Of a stretch of DNA of 64,000 nt, positions 11,060-22,079 are shown piece by piece. A model generated the notes under the pieces. That model saw nothing but the letters and a program-made list of their open reading frames with translations. It was not told where the DNA came from and made no database searches. A program made the translations under genes and the position numbers. Every line of letters starts with the position of its first letter. Position 1 is the stretch's first letter. Source of the DNA: Entonaema liquescens (taxonomy: Eukaryota; Ascomycota; Sordariomycetes; Xylariales; Xylariaceae). The stretch covers positions 1,302,001-1,366,000 of the forward strand of contig CADCSX010000025.1 in the NCBI GenBank assembly GCA_902805475.1, in the 5' to 3' direction.

Positions 11060-13207
11060 ATGGTGGCGTTTATAGATCTTCCCGTTGAGTTGATGCATAT
11101 GATCGCAAATTCCTGGGAGCTAAATGACGATGGATATCCCCAGTTACCTATACTAAACGGTCATGACCTAGTTAACTTGACACTTACCAATCGACGACTT
11201 TACCAAATTTTCAACCGGATTCTTTACGCATACAGCATAAAGTACTACTGGTACTACGTTTTTGTAAGAGCGGCATATAGTGGAAACCTTGACGCGTTAA
11301 AAGTTGCTTTATCTTTACGACTGGAACCGCAGCGCTGTGAAGGGATGCCTCTCTGGGGGGACGTGCTGATTAACGCTTCTGAAGCGGCCCAAAAAGACAT
11401 TGTCGCGTGGTTATTAGACCGTGGTACGCCATTATTCGAGTCGGATACGAGTGATCTAGACAGTCATAGGCATATGATAGGCTGCCCTCCATTGATGGCG
11501 GCATTGATATCGGGCTGCGAGGATACTACGAAGTTATTATTATCTCGTGGTGCTAATCCTATATTCGTTGTAGACGAGTATTTCTCCATATCAATCCCTA
11601 GATCAGGCTCTAGATCGGCATTACATTACGCAGCTAAGAGAAATATGCTCCACGTTGTGGAATATCTCGTGATGGAAATGGGCATATCCATTAACTTGCG
11701 TGATTTCGAAGGATTCACTCCCCTTCGATACGCATTGGAACATATGAAAACGTGTGACACCGACACTGCAATGGTAACTAAGTTAATAGAGCTTGGGGCA
11801 GATGTCAACAGCGAGGCTCATGGGAAACTCTCGCTTACATCGGCGATCATAAAGGGAAATTACAGACACGCAACAATATTGCTTGACGCCGGATCAAAGG
11901 TTAAACCTGATCGACCAATGCGGAGAGTCAAGTACCCTCTCCATGCTCTCATTTGCAATGAAAGAGGAGTCGCAGTCGAAGATCACGAACGCAACGCTAT
12001 GGTCCAAAGACTGCTGGATGCTGGCGCAGACCTACGGGAAAAATACCCCCGCGGAAATACAGCGCTTAGAGAAGCAATTCTTTATGGAACCGCCGATGTT
12101 ACATCATATATCCTATTTCTGCTTGATAAGAAGCATAAAGAGGATATAGATGCCACAACCCTTTTGAGACTTATGTTATACCGCGAGCCTTGGGGGATAG
12201 AACACTTTTGTAGTAAGGCCTGGATGCTGCTAAAGCATGGTGTTAGGATAGACGTTCCTCTACACCATGGCCAGACATACCTCCAGTGGCTGGTTAGGCG
12301 CCACAGCCAACTCCCCAAATTCGAGGCCGGGTACGACGGCGTGGAACACTTCAATGATGTCCTATCTATTGCAACCGAGCCTGAGCTTGACCGCGAGCAT
12401 CTCAACAGCCTTCTTATGGGAATTGTTACATTTAATTCGCCAACTATGCATACCCCAGAGTACATTATAGATGCACTCGTTTACCACGGTGCTGTATTCA
12501 GAGATCCTAGCAAGGCATATTCAGCTGCGATGTCGATGATTACGATATTTCACAGTAAGATCCTTCCGAAGTCACTTCTTCCACTATTCAACTCGGGTCT
12601 ATCAGACGAGGATTTGCCAGATTTACTCACGCACGCCATCATATATCGTAAATCGGCCTGGGTTCGTTATTTACTCAATCGTATCGAAGCCAACCTCAAC
12701 CCCTCATATCGAAATCCCGAGTGGCTACACCAGGCTGCGAAATGGAGCAATGAGGAAGTCGTCAGATGGCTCTTAGAAGGTGTCTCAAGTTTAGACGTGA
12801 ACCATTTATCCACGGAAGGATTAACACCATTAGCAATCGCTGTACTTCGAGATGACAAGCGGGTCTGCGGACTACTTCTAGAACACGGCGCAGACCCGTT
12901 TCTAGTGAGGAAGCACCCGGTTTATACCGACGTCATTCGCGATGGTGACTGTGCTTTTGCTTATAAAATGACAAATGTCTCGGCTTTTGAGATCGCATTA
13001 CACACCCCCGGCTTCGATATTGGAATGTTGTGGAATGCTAGTGCTCCCGAAAGTCGACCAGACCCGGCAACATTCATATCATGTGTCAAGCATATTAAGA
13101 ACGATTCTAGTGCTGAGAAACATGCTGGAACGGTGGCTTGGTTGGAAGATATCAACGTGGAAGATTACAAGGCGAACCGAGATGAAGGGATGAGCCAGGA
13201 GGCCTAA
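11060..13207 (+). CDS. F-box/ankyrin-repeat protein, paralog 2
   Basis: A single-exon gene of 715 residues. The ATG at 11060 (caaaATGG) begins MVAFIDLPVELMHMIA, which aligns with the start of paralogs 1 and 3. The frame is open upstream to 10997 but without an ATG. The F-box-like region ends in LVNLTLTNRRLYQIFNRILY. Ankyrin repeats follow, including SALHYAAKRNMLHVVEYLV, FTPLRYALEHM, a KLIELGADVNSE unit and a late repeat TPLAIAVLRDDKRVCGLLLE. The C-terminus carries the family motif MLWNASAPESRPD then FISC. It is about 30 residues longer than paralog 1. Expected role as for paralog 1: substrate adaptor of an SCF-type ligase, inferred only. Confidence 0.88.
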   Translation: MVAFIDLPVELMHMIANSWELNDDGYPQLPILNGHDLVNLTLTNRRLYQIFNRILYAYSIKYYWYYVFVRAAYSGNLDALKVALSLRLEPQRCEGMPLWGDVLINASEAAQKDIVAWLLDRGTPLFESDTSDLDSHRHMIGCPPLMAALISGCEDTTKLLLSRGANPIFVVDEYFSISIPRSGSRSALHYAAKRNMLHVVEYLVMEMGISINLRDFEGFTPLRYALEHMKTCDTDTAMVTKLIELGADVNSEAHGKLSLTSAIIKGNYRHATILLDAGSKVKPDRPMRRVKYPLHALICNERGVAVEDHERNAMVQRLLDAGADLREKYPRGNTALREAILYGTADVTSYILFLLDKKHKEDIDATTLLRLMLYREPWGIEHFCSKAWMLLKHGVRIDVPLHHGQTYLQWLVRRHSQLPKFEAGYDGVEHFNDVLSIATEPELDREHLNSLLMGIVTFNSPTMHTPEYIIDALVYHGAVFRDPSKAYSAAMSMITIFHSKILPKSLLPLFNSGLSDEDLPDLLTHAIIYRKSAWVRYLLNRIEANLNPSYRNPEWLHQAAKWSNEEVVRWLLEGVSSLDVNHLSTEGLTPLAIAVLRDDKRVCGLLLEHGADPFLVRKHPVYTDVIRDGDCAFAYKMTNVSAFEIALHTPGFDIGMLWNASAPESRPDPATFISCVKHIKNDSSAEKHAGTVAWLEDINVEDYKANRDEGMSQEA

Positions 13208-14404
13208 CGCGTACCTTCGATGTATTATAGAGCCTTTTTCCTTATAGAGATTAAGCTACTTTCTCAGAAGACTCAATAAGAGCAGGAGTAGAGTCATGCG
13301 TATTGGATCCTTTTGCTTGGAGTGGTAGTTTTCTTATTAACAGACCCCGGAGAATATAAATAACATCTTAGAAAAGAAGACTTTGATTTAAAATGACCCA
13401 TATATAGTTTCATAGTTTATCTAAAGCCATTTCAAAATGACCTCAGCTAGGAAGACTGCAATCTAGTGTGCTTCGAAGTTGAGGTCCAATTTACTTTACT
13501 CCAGCTTCGCGAGACTGTTAATGGTATCTTCAAAGGCCTATGTCAGATCGTTACTTCTATCCACTTTTACCAGAATCAATTTTCTATAACGTCTGTAGGT
13601 ATACCTACTCAACCCTACCTACCCAAGTAAGGTGAATTATCTTCTCAGGGGGGAAGGAGGACTAGTACAGAATAGGCATGGCTCTACGTAGCATATCGTG
13701 TGTAGAGGGCGCCCCGTGTTCCAGCTTCTAGTTAGAAAAGCAAGCGTTAATAAATCACTACATATCACTATCTGGGTACTTTACAGCAGCTTTACTACTG
13801 CTTCTTGCATTCAATCTAAGTACGTATGACTTCACTCTAGGGCACACTTCTGACAAATCTCATCATATTAACCACCTCCTGCGCAAACTCCTTCGGTTCT
13901 ACCCAAGATGTAAACCTATCAGGGACGTACTGGGTAACCAATATATATCCCCACAGTATTTAGAATGCCTAAGTTTTTCTGAAGCACACCCGAAGTCCGT
14001 GACAATGTCTTTTACGCCTTTCTCCCACATAGCTTCTATATTAAGCCCATGCATCATGTCCCCAATAGTAACAGACTCACGATTATCCAGACTGCCCCAC
14101 GTGACAGGAATATTATTTACAACTCACACAGTCACTCGCATCGTATTACTCTACCTATCACATGAATCATGTCGTAGTTTTCCTTATTCATACTTGCTTG
14201 TAGCATAGGTACGTAGGTACGTTTGCCATAAACATACACAGTATCTTAGTAGTCACAAACTTATAGTAACAAAACCCACACCAAGGCTATGATATATCTG
14301 TTTAATTACTGTCGCTTTGTCACTTAGAACAACTTTTACGCAACGTCACAACTTCTTTTACAACGTGCTACTAGTTTCCTTCCACCTCAGCCAGCCCCAA
14401 GATT
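13208..14404. other. Intergenic spacer
   Basis: About 1.2 kb between paralogs 2 and 3, with AGGTACGTAGGTACGT-like words at 13,596-13,625 and 14,204-14,222. A 69-codon frame at 13999-14208 has no domain and is not called. The promoter blocks shared by paralogs 1 and 2 are not obvious here, so the promoter of paralog 3 has diverged or was not co-duplicated. Confidence 0.5.
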
Positions 14405-14415
14405 CCTATATATAG
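14405..14415 (+). promoter_or_regulatory. TATA-like box of paralog 3
   Basis: CCTATATATAG lies about 150 bases before the ATG at 14562. It is followed by a CT/CA-rich leader like those of the other two paralogs. Confidence 0.35.
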
Positions 14416-14561
14416 GTACCTACGAAAGAGAGACTTGCGACCATTTCCAAGATCGTGTCTCCTACATCAACCTATTAACCAACCAACTCTTCGATAACAC
14501 TTACCCATCTCACCACCACTATCATCCAAAGTTGAGACAACAACTACAATCATCCTTCACA

Positions 14562-16698
14562 ATGGCAAAACTTACAGATCTTCCGGTTGAGGTTCTGCAG
14601 ATAATCTCAATGGCAGAAGAAGACAGCTCGTCTGAGAGGATACTCAAGGATTGGGATCTAGCAAGCTTGTCCCGGGTAAATCGGTGGTTCCACGAAGTCG
14701 CCAATTACTTCCTATACTCCTACAAGAAGAGCCGTTTCTTTGAACCTGCTATGACTGCCGCAATAGAGCGCGGGAATTTCGAGACCCTAGAACTTGCGAC
14801 CTCATTCGGCAGAGAGCCTGAATCCTTGACTCAGCTGTTCGTCAATGCGTGCACATACGGTAAAGAGAAGATCGTCAAGTGGGTCATGGAGCGCGATGTT
14901 GCCATTGAAGAAACCTTCCGGAACCTGGAACAAGCCAGTTCCGTTTCGAGCTCGGTTACCCCTCGATACGCCTCTGGACAGATACAAATAAGGATTCGGA
15001 CTTCAAGGAGGTGATAAGAGAAGGATACCCGACATTGCTTCATTCGATCAACCACGACATGGAGGATGTTGCTCTATTCTTACTATCTCGTGGCGCTAGC
15101 CCGGATTTTTCTCTAGGAATATCTGGTCAAAGGTCGGCCCTACATTACGCAGCATGCCGGAATATGATCAGAGTAGTCGAATACCTTGTCCAGCAGTCGG
15201 GATTGCCAATTGATCTATTGGATTATGAAAGTTACACCCCTCTGCGGTACACGATGAGATTCTCGCGGGTCCCAGACAAAGATACCCGAATGATCAAGAA
15301 GCTGATAGAGCTTGGAGCGGACGTCAACAGCGAAGTCAGCGGCGAGCTTCCGCTTATATCAGCACTTTGTCGAGGGAGATTCCAGCAGGCCCAGGCTTTG
15401 CTTGACGCTGGCTCAAAGATTAAAGCGGACAACCCAGGCGAAGAATCCCGATCTGCTATCCGCGCTCTCATACACACCAGGTACAATAGCAGGTTGGCGT
15501 TCAGAGGTCCGAGGCAGTGGCCAATGCTTCGGAGACTTATCAAGGCTGGCGTCGACCTTATGGAGCCCAACGAAGCTGGAAACACAGCCCTGGAAGAAGC
15601 GATCTTGAACGGAAGTCCACAAATGGTCTCTCAACTTCTTACCATAATCACCAAGAAATATGGAAAGAAGTCTGTGGACCAACAGGATCTGTTGTATTTG
15701 ATGGCTACCAACTACGAGGATATACCACTTTTCCTCAGGAAAGCGGTGATAATACTCAAAAGTGGTGGCAGAATGGACACTCCTTTGTTTGACGGCTACA
15801 CGTTCCTTTCGTGGTTGTTCTTTGATAGAGAAACCACGAGAAGGAAATAAAAGAAATGTTCAAGATCGCTACGAAGTCCATGCTCGACCGAAGATACCTC
15901 AGCATCCTCCTTAAGGAACTAACGGTCGACTCACCTTACCTGACGTGGTATGCTAGCGCTAGCCATTTAAAAATCCTCATGAAGAACGGCGCCAAGCTTA
16001 AAACCAAGGATATCGTCTCGGCTGCCTTTCGTTGCTTGTCCGCACAGGACCTTAAGAGTACATGGCTCACCACCATCCTTGATATGGGGTTCCCGACCAA
16101 GAAGTTACCCAGCCTAGTTACGTCCGCTATCAGAAAGACGAGCAAAGCCGATATTATTGAGCTCCTACTCGACCGTGTCGGAGCCAATATCTGGCATCGT
16201 TACCCTAAGTGGCTACATAAGGCTACCGAAGTTGGACATGATAGGGTCGTCGATAAGCTCCTTAAAGGGCCTGGGAACGTGGACGTAGTGAATGTTATAT
16301 CAAATGGACAGACATTACTCCACAGAGCGATAGGGAGCGAATCTCCTGCCTACAGTAAGGGGAAGGTTGTTTCAGTACTTACGAAACATGGCGCCGATCC
16401 GTTCTTATCAACAAGGCATTCCGTTTGTCATCGTAAGAAGCATGCAACGGCCACGCATGAGAACGAAACGCTCTCGGCATTTGAGTTGACTTTGCACAAA
16501 GGACTCGATGGATGTGCCGAAGAAATGTGGAAAAGCGCCACCCCTGAAACGCGACCCGACCCGAGGACGTTCTTCGAATGCACCCCAGATCCAGCTGAAT
16601 GGTGTCGTTGGAAGTACAAGGATTCTACGGTAGAGGAATGGTTCGGAAAACTCACTGGGGTAGAAGATCAGATGGTTCAAGGAGAAGAGGCAGACTAA
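14562..16698 (+). pseudogene. F-box/ankyrin-repeat protein, paralog 3, two frameshifts
   Basis: The ATG at 14562 starts MAKLTDLPVEVLQII, nearly the same as paralog 1. The frame stays paralog-like to about 14,912, then homology continues one base off (stop-free from 14,909, clearly ankyrin from 15,008). At 15,830-15,850 the frame shifts again: the second segment ends at a TAA at 15850, while family sequence resumes as FKIATKSMLDRRYL. Both changes behave as single-base losses. The span is 2,137 bases, and adding two bases gives 713 codons, close to the intact paralogs. No GT-AG intron fits either break. The C-terminus keeps MWKSATPETRPD. Either a recent pseudogene or two assembly indels; codon character has not decayed. 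Confidence 0.8.
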
Positions 16699-17619
16699 GA
16701 GGTCTAGTCATGAGGGACAAAGTAACAGAGGAATGTGGTCGGCACAGTAGCTTAAAATTGTAGATTAGAGAACTTCATGGGCAGGTCATATAGTCATATA
16801 GGGTGCGGGATAGTGCAGCATAGGCTATTAGCACTCAATTTTATCTAATTTTTTGATACCCTATCTCAATGAAAAGTCTTCATTTAGTCATAACATCGGG
16901 ATATCCCCTTGTACAAAGTGATAGGCAAGAATCCAATTCTAATACCAGTAACCCATACCAACCCCCTAACCCCTTTTTAAGGTGGACCCACATAAGTTTG
17001 AGTAGATCTTCCTCCCACTTCATAGATCTTCCTCTAGCTAGAATATCAATTAATCAACACCATAAGATACTGACAATGATATATCGTAACCCCATCACCC
17101 TCTTATATATCCGACGGCGTCACGATAGCTTAATCCATCCTAGCTATCACTGGGATGTGAGATAGCAGAGCAAGTTATCATTATTATTTTGGCATAACCT
17201 CGGAATGATCCGCCTTTTTGGTAATAGCGCCGATCGTATGAAATTCAACACAGTTCTGGGTTATCTATACGCGAAGGCGCAATAAGGTATTTGCATTTGA
17301 TAAGGTCGGTATAACCTGCTTCCCTTCTCAAACGAGAGAACTGGGTGGAACAAATGGTATCTAGCATAGAACATAGACTCTGCTCGACAAGGCCACATAA
17401 CGAAATCTAAGCTCTTTCTCCTCTCCTCGAACTCATATGCATCATGAACCAGTGAGCAAACGTCGCTCTACTCTCCCTCAAGCCACCCAATCCCTGCCAA
17501 AAAAAAAATAGCCTTCGGCGTCGTTATAATATGATATTCCCCTGTACTGAGAAAAGGAGGTGGAGAAAGTAGTTGTCACCTGTGATAGTCGTGCGCGTCA
17601 TTGATAGACTTTGCTGTAC
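16699..17619. other. Intergenic spacer
   Basis: Spacer between the convergent paralog 3 and the FHIP-like gene. A 98-codon frame at 16869-17165 is open but has no domain or splice context. An A-run of nine lies at 17,501-17,509. Confidence 0.5.
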
Positions 17620-20600
17620 TTAAGCAAACTTAACTTCGTTGAACAAGCCTGCCCGAACCTGAACCAGGCTCGCCAATTCAAGTAAGAACTGTTGGTATAT
17701 AATAACATTCGTGAGTATATGTGAGACCGAAGCCGTCTTTACTTCGGGCGGTGTGTCGGGCGGTGTCGGAGCAATAGATTGATCCGCCGCGTCACTCCCA
17801 TCATTGCTATCCTGGTCTTCTGTGGTATCTGGCTTCCCTTCGTTTTCACCTTCCTGCTCCCCCTCGGCATCTGTTGGAATATTGGCGTTCTTCCGTTCAA
17901 AGTCCAATGGGATCGGTTCAATCTTCTGTGTTGGCAGGCTTACTTGTTGGGCAAGTATCCCTTGATCGACTGCTGCAAATGCAGCGGCTTGGCTGACTAT
18001 GGGACTATCTTTACCGGAATGCTGACTCCCGGGCGAGAGTGATCGCGCCACTCCACTCTTGGACGGATTGTCATAGTTTAAAGGAAATTCCTTAGGTGGC
18101 GGTGGCAAAGGCTTGGGAGTTGGCGAGGTAACCCCGTGCCCCCCTGATGTTCCCGATCCCGTGCTCGACCCTCGAATTGTCTCCTTTCGCCCGCGCGGGC
18201 TACCCGACCGGCTCGGACTTCCAAATTCAGACAATATCCTCTGTGCGAAGCCTTCAAGCGCGCTAGGCCGCTGCGGTGATGCTGCGCGGGATCCGTCCTG
18301 ACTTGTTTGATCCGGTATAGAGGCTCCTGTGGTAGAGGTAGGTCGAAAGTTAGGGTTTGGTATAATGGTATCGGCCGTTTGGAACGCTTCACGGCGTTGC
18401 TGTAAGAGTTCCTCGAATCGAGGCACCGAGCTTCGGAAATGATCAACTTGATCAGCGAGAGCTTCTAGGACGGTGAAAATACGTGGCAAGGCTGACGACT
18501 GCCACACCGGCCAACGACGACACTTTTCAATCGCTTGCAATTTCTCGGCGTCAGCAAATGAAGGAGACTCGGGGTCTAGGGAGAGGGATATAGATTCATC
18601 AGTTTCGCCTTCGTATGAATATCTTCTTGGATGTCGCATAAGCCACCCCTCAACAGATATGTACCCGCATACCGCCAAATCAAGTATAGTCTCCGTAGCC
18701 GATAGATTTGTCTCGATGGGATTAATAAAAAACGATTCAAGAATATCTAAGATGCTATTCCAAAGAGGATCCTCCGCGCTCAGTGTATGTGGTGGAACAT
18801 CTCCAGGCGCTCCCGGTAAGGAATCGGGAATTATTGGTAGCTTGGGGTTGTTTAAGGGAAGGTTCGGAGTGACTATTTTGAGGGAACATGGGTGACTTTC
18901 TACACGTGCCATGCTGTCTTTCAAGATATTCTCGTATATCTCGTTGAAATCGTCCTGTCCTCCAATAGACCCAGCTAGAGTAGTGAGGAACTCGACTTCT
19001 TGCTCATGGGCACCTACAGTTCTACGAGACGTGTTAGCGTCAGTACCTTCAGTATGAAGAAGGGTCGTAGTCGCGTATCGATGATGCCGCTTAAGGATCG
19101 CCGCTACGAGCTGAAGCGTAACACAGACGGTTTGTTGGTTTCGAGACTTCAAGCATGAACGGATTAGATCGACTAGATTAAATAGTAGAGGCGTATAACT
19201 AGGTTCAACTTTAGTTGCCATCATAGTGGCGAGGTCCATGGACTTTCGTTTTCGTGCAGCGCTCACTGATGGCTCAGCGTCGGGTGTAGCGGATGACTCT
19301 GTATCAGGGAGAGCCAGTAGATAGTGGAGGATAAGGTTGATCATATCAGGATGATCCAAAGCTTCTAGTATGCGTCTAAGATAAGTTAAGACGGCCACCG
19401 ATGAGCCTCCGTCCACATCGGAAGACTCCAAGAGAGAAGGGTACCTTGATTGAAATAAATTAGATTGAGGACAGACCGGTGATGGTTTTGGACTCACAGT
19501 AATTGTTGTAGGAAAATGACCTGGAAATGCTCTAGGAGGGTCGACTTCACTTCCACTGATCGACAGTGGTTGAGGACATCCTGCCAAAAGAGTAGATGGG
19601 AGAGGAACGTTTCTAAATGCAGCTGGAAATCTGGACTGCAGGAGCTAACAATTTCGAAGGTTGATGTAGGATGTTGGTAATCGGACAACGCAAGAATTGG
19701 TGGAAGGTTCTCTGGGGGATGGTCAATAACAAGCTTCCGACTCAGCTGACTATATAATGCGCCAAGTCCAGTAGCCATTAAGGTCGAAAGGTCACTCTCC
19801 ACGATCCATTGTTCCAGAGCAACGGAGGAGGAAGCGGCTTCGATGATATATAATAGTCCAGTTCGGGCGAAGTCACCGATTTTCCCTTCGTGGTGGATAT
19901 AGTCCATCAAGAGATAGAAAAGGGGGAAGTCCTGCTTCTGAATCTTCCCAGCAAATTTCTCCCTCTGGTCTTTAGTCTTTTCGTCATTTGAATTGTTCTC
20001 AGGGTTGGATTTGAACCAGGCGGAGAGAATACGGGGTTCCAGACGAATTTTAGTAGTGATATTAAACGCCAACTCGACAACCTTAACTTCGGTATCGGGT
20101 CCCAATCGAATGCTATTGATGCCAGTAATACGGACCAGAAGATTGGTCAGGCTCGCTGAAAACGCGTCACTTTCGACAAAGGCTTCCTCCTCACTCTCTA
20201 TAAGAGTAGCAAAAATAAAACGGCCTCCTTAATAATCCACTCATTATATGACGAGGTCGCTATCTTGCCGATCGGAACGTAGATCTGCTTCGTAGCGGAG
20301 AAGGATACACAAGGATGAGGTAACGGCCGTCGGGATTCGTCGGCGAGTATATTGGTGAGTGCCTGGAGGCGGAGCTCAATGTTCTCGGCGGCATCTTCGT
20401 CTTGGGCGATATTCGAGCAGTTTCGCCATATTTGCTGGTGAACGAATTAGTGACCGAGGGGATTGCCGAGGTATTTGAGGAGAAAAAAGCGGAAGCGATG
20501 GTTAGGCTCACTAGTAGTTGGCCATATTCCTTCTCGAAACGTTGTCGACGTCTTATGGGATCCCGTGCAGCATCCTTGCTGGAACTCCCCGAAGACAAGC

Positions 20601-20742
20601 GGGTGTTTGCTATGAGGCGCGACCACTAAAGATACAACAATTAGTGATTTCTCGGTGGCAAAAAAAAAAAAAAAAAAGTAGGAATATATTTCTAGAATAA
20701 TTAGTTAATATGTGGAGAGAGAGAGAGACTTACAAAGTCCAT
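17620..20742 (-). CDS. FHIP/RAI16-like protein (FTS-Hook-FHIP complex subunit)
   Basis: Four exons: 20742-20734 (only ATG GAC TTT), 20625-20512, 20434-19498 and 19444-17620. Introns have GTAAGT, GTGAGC and GTGAGT donors and AG acceptors. The N-terminus MDF-WSRLIANTR and segments such as ADESRRPLPHPC, YNEWIIKEAV, ESEEEAFVESDAF and GKIGDFARTGLLYIIE match the fungal RAI16/FHIP family as I know it. In Aspergillus this subunit works with Hook and FTS to couple early endosomes to dynein. The C-terminal third is Ser/Pro-rich and probably disordered. There is an apparent -1 frameshift at about 20,217-20,221, in a run of T on the coding strand; uncorrected reading hits TAG at 20198. One added base gives exactly 962 codons, so I treat the gene as probably intact with an assembly indel. 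Confidence 0.82.
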
Positions 20743-22079
20743 AGCGTCTTGAGAGGCATTTCTCTCAATTCTCAAAAATTAAGTGTCAAGAGAAAGTTGC
20801 AATTATCAGTATCGGCATTGAGGCATTGACATGTTAAGCTGTTTCCTAATCTAGTATGGTAGTCGCATAAATCACCCTTCAAGTCCGGTGCCCGAGATGT
20901 TTCTTGATGACTAGGCTAACCGGGGTAACCCTTGCATATGTTAAGTTACTAAGGCTCATATGGGTTAATTGATGGCTTGATTGTGAGGCTTGATCATTTG
21001 TGGCTTCACTTCTGTTGGACTTGGTCCATTAAACGAAACTCATCCATCTTAGGACTTGTGTTACACAAAAAGCGGTGCTAGTACCTACCCGACAAAGCCA
21101 CTTAAGCTGTGTTAGGTAACTTGGTGTGCCTCGGTAAGCAAGTCCCCACCCATGACTTGCCTTAGGCTACCCATTTTTTATGTACAATAAGGTACGAAAA
21201 TTCACTTGGCATAATTGTATCTGCACATTTTCTCTTTTCATCAACTTTGTCCACTACCTACCTACCTACCACCTATCCATCTCGAATCACTTCGAATCTC
21301 ATCCCGTATTAAACTCTCTTATCTCTCTTCTTTAACAACACTCTATCCTACTAATAGGAGTCCTTTTTATCATCGGCGGCTAGTTGCATTACGCATATGC
21401 ATGGAGCCTTAAACCTCAAGTTGTTATAGGAGATTCAAGCTTGAGCAACTAATATCAAAGTAATAGAATCTAGACATCTAAAGCTCTCTAATAAGTTGCA
21501 ATGAGACAACCCTCGATAGCTTGCGGGGGCCACTCGCATGGCAAGCATGCAAGGTTACCTGCATAAGCTCAAGTCTTCATTCTATCTGAAGCTCGTGGTT
21601 CGTCTGTTGTTCTACCGGACCAGCCTCGATGGTACCACTGCCATCACCCCTGAAAGAATGATTGGGGCTGAGCGATCTTCTGCTAGCGAATCACCACTTG
21701 GAACCCTTATGATTCATGGTCGGTATTCTGTAAACGGCAAGGCATACCCGCTGAGAAGCACACCAACTTCGATAGCCTCCATTGGACTGGAGCAATTCGG
21801 AACGGATGCTGTAGGTTTAGACTCATTGCCGTGACACACATTTAACAAAATACGATGGCCTCTTGTTATTTCCTATTCATTTATTCAACTTTTCCGATCG
21901 AGTTGTTACTCATCTCTTAGTTTTGTGTTCCGTATTTCGTATCTCAGCTTATACCTATGGTGGTCTTCAAGAGCTATCAGATACCTCACCTCCGTCAGCC
22001 CTCTTATTGGTCCCTTGGCAGCATAGAATACTTTCCACGCACATATATACAGAAAAGAAAGGTTTGAAAGTGAGTCATC
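20743..22079. other. Divergent promoter region between FHIP-like gene and lipase
   Basis: A 1.3-kb head-to-head intergenic region. It contains a CT-rich stretch with repeated ACCTACC words (21,252-21,275). A 98-codon ATG-initiated plus-strand frame (21538-21834, beginning MASMQGYLHKLKSS) has no recognisable domain. It could be a small orphan gene or an upstream part of the lipase transcript; I do not call it. Confidence 0.45.

Noticed and set aside
21538..21834. 98-codon ATG frame upstream of the lipase
   Set aside because: There is no signal peptide, domain or splice link. It may be chance or a small orphan and cannot be supported from sequence alone.
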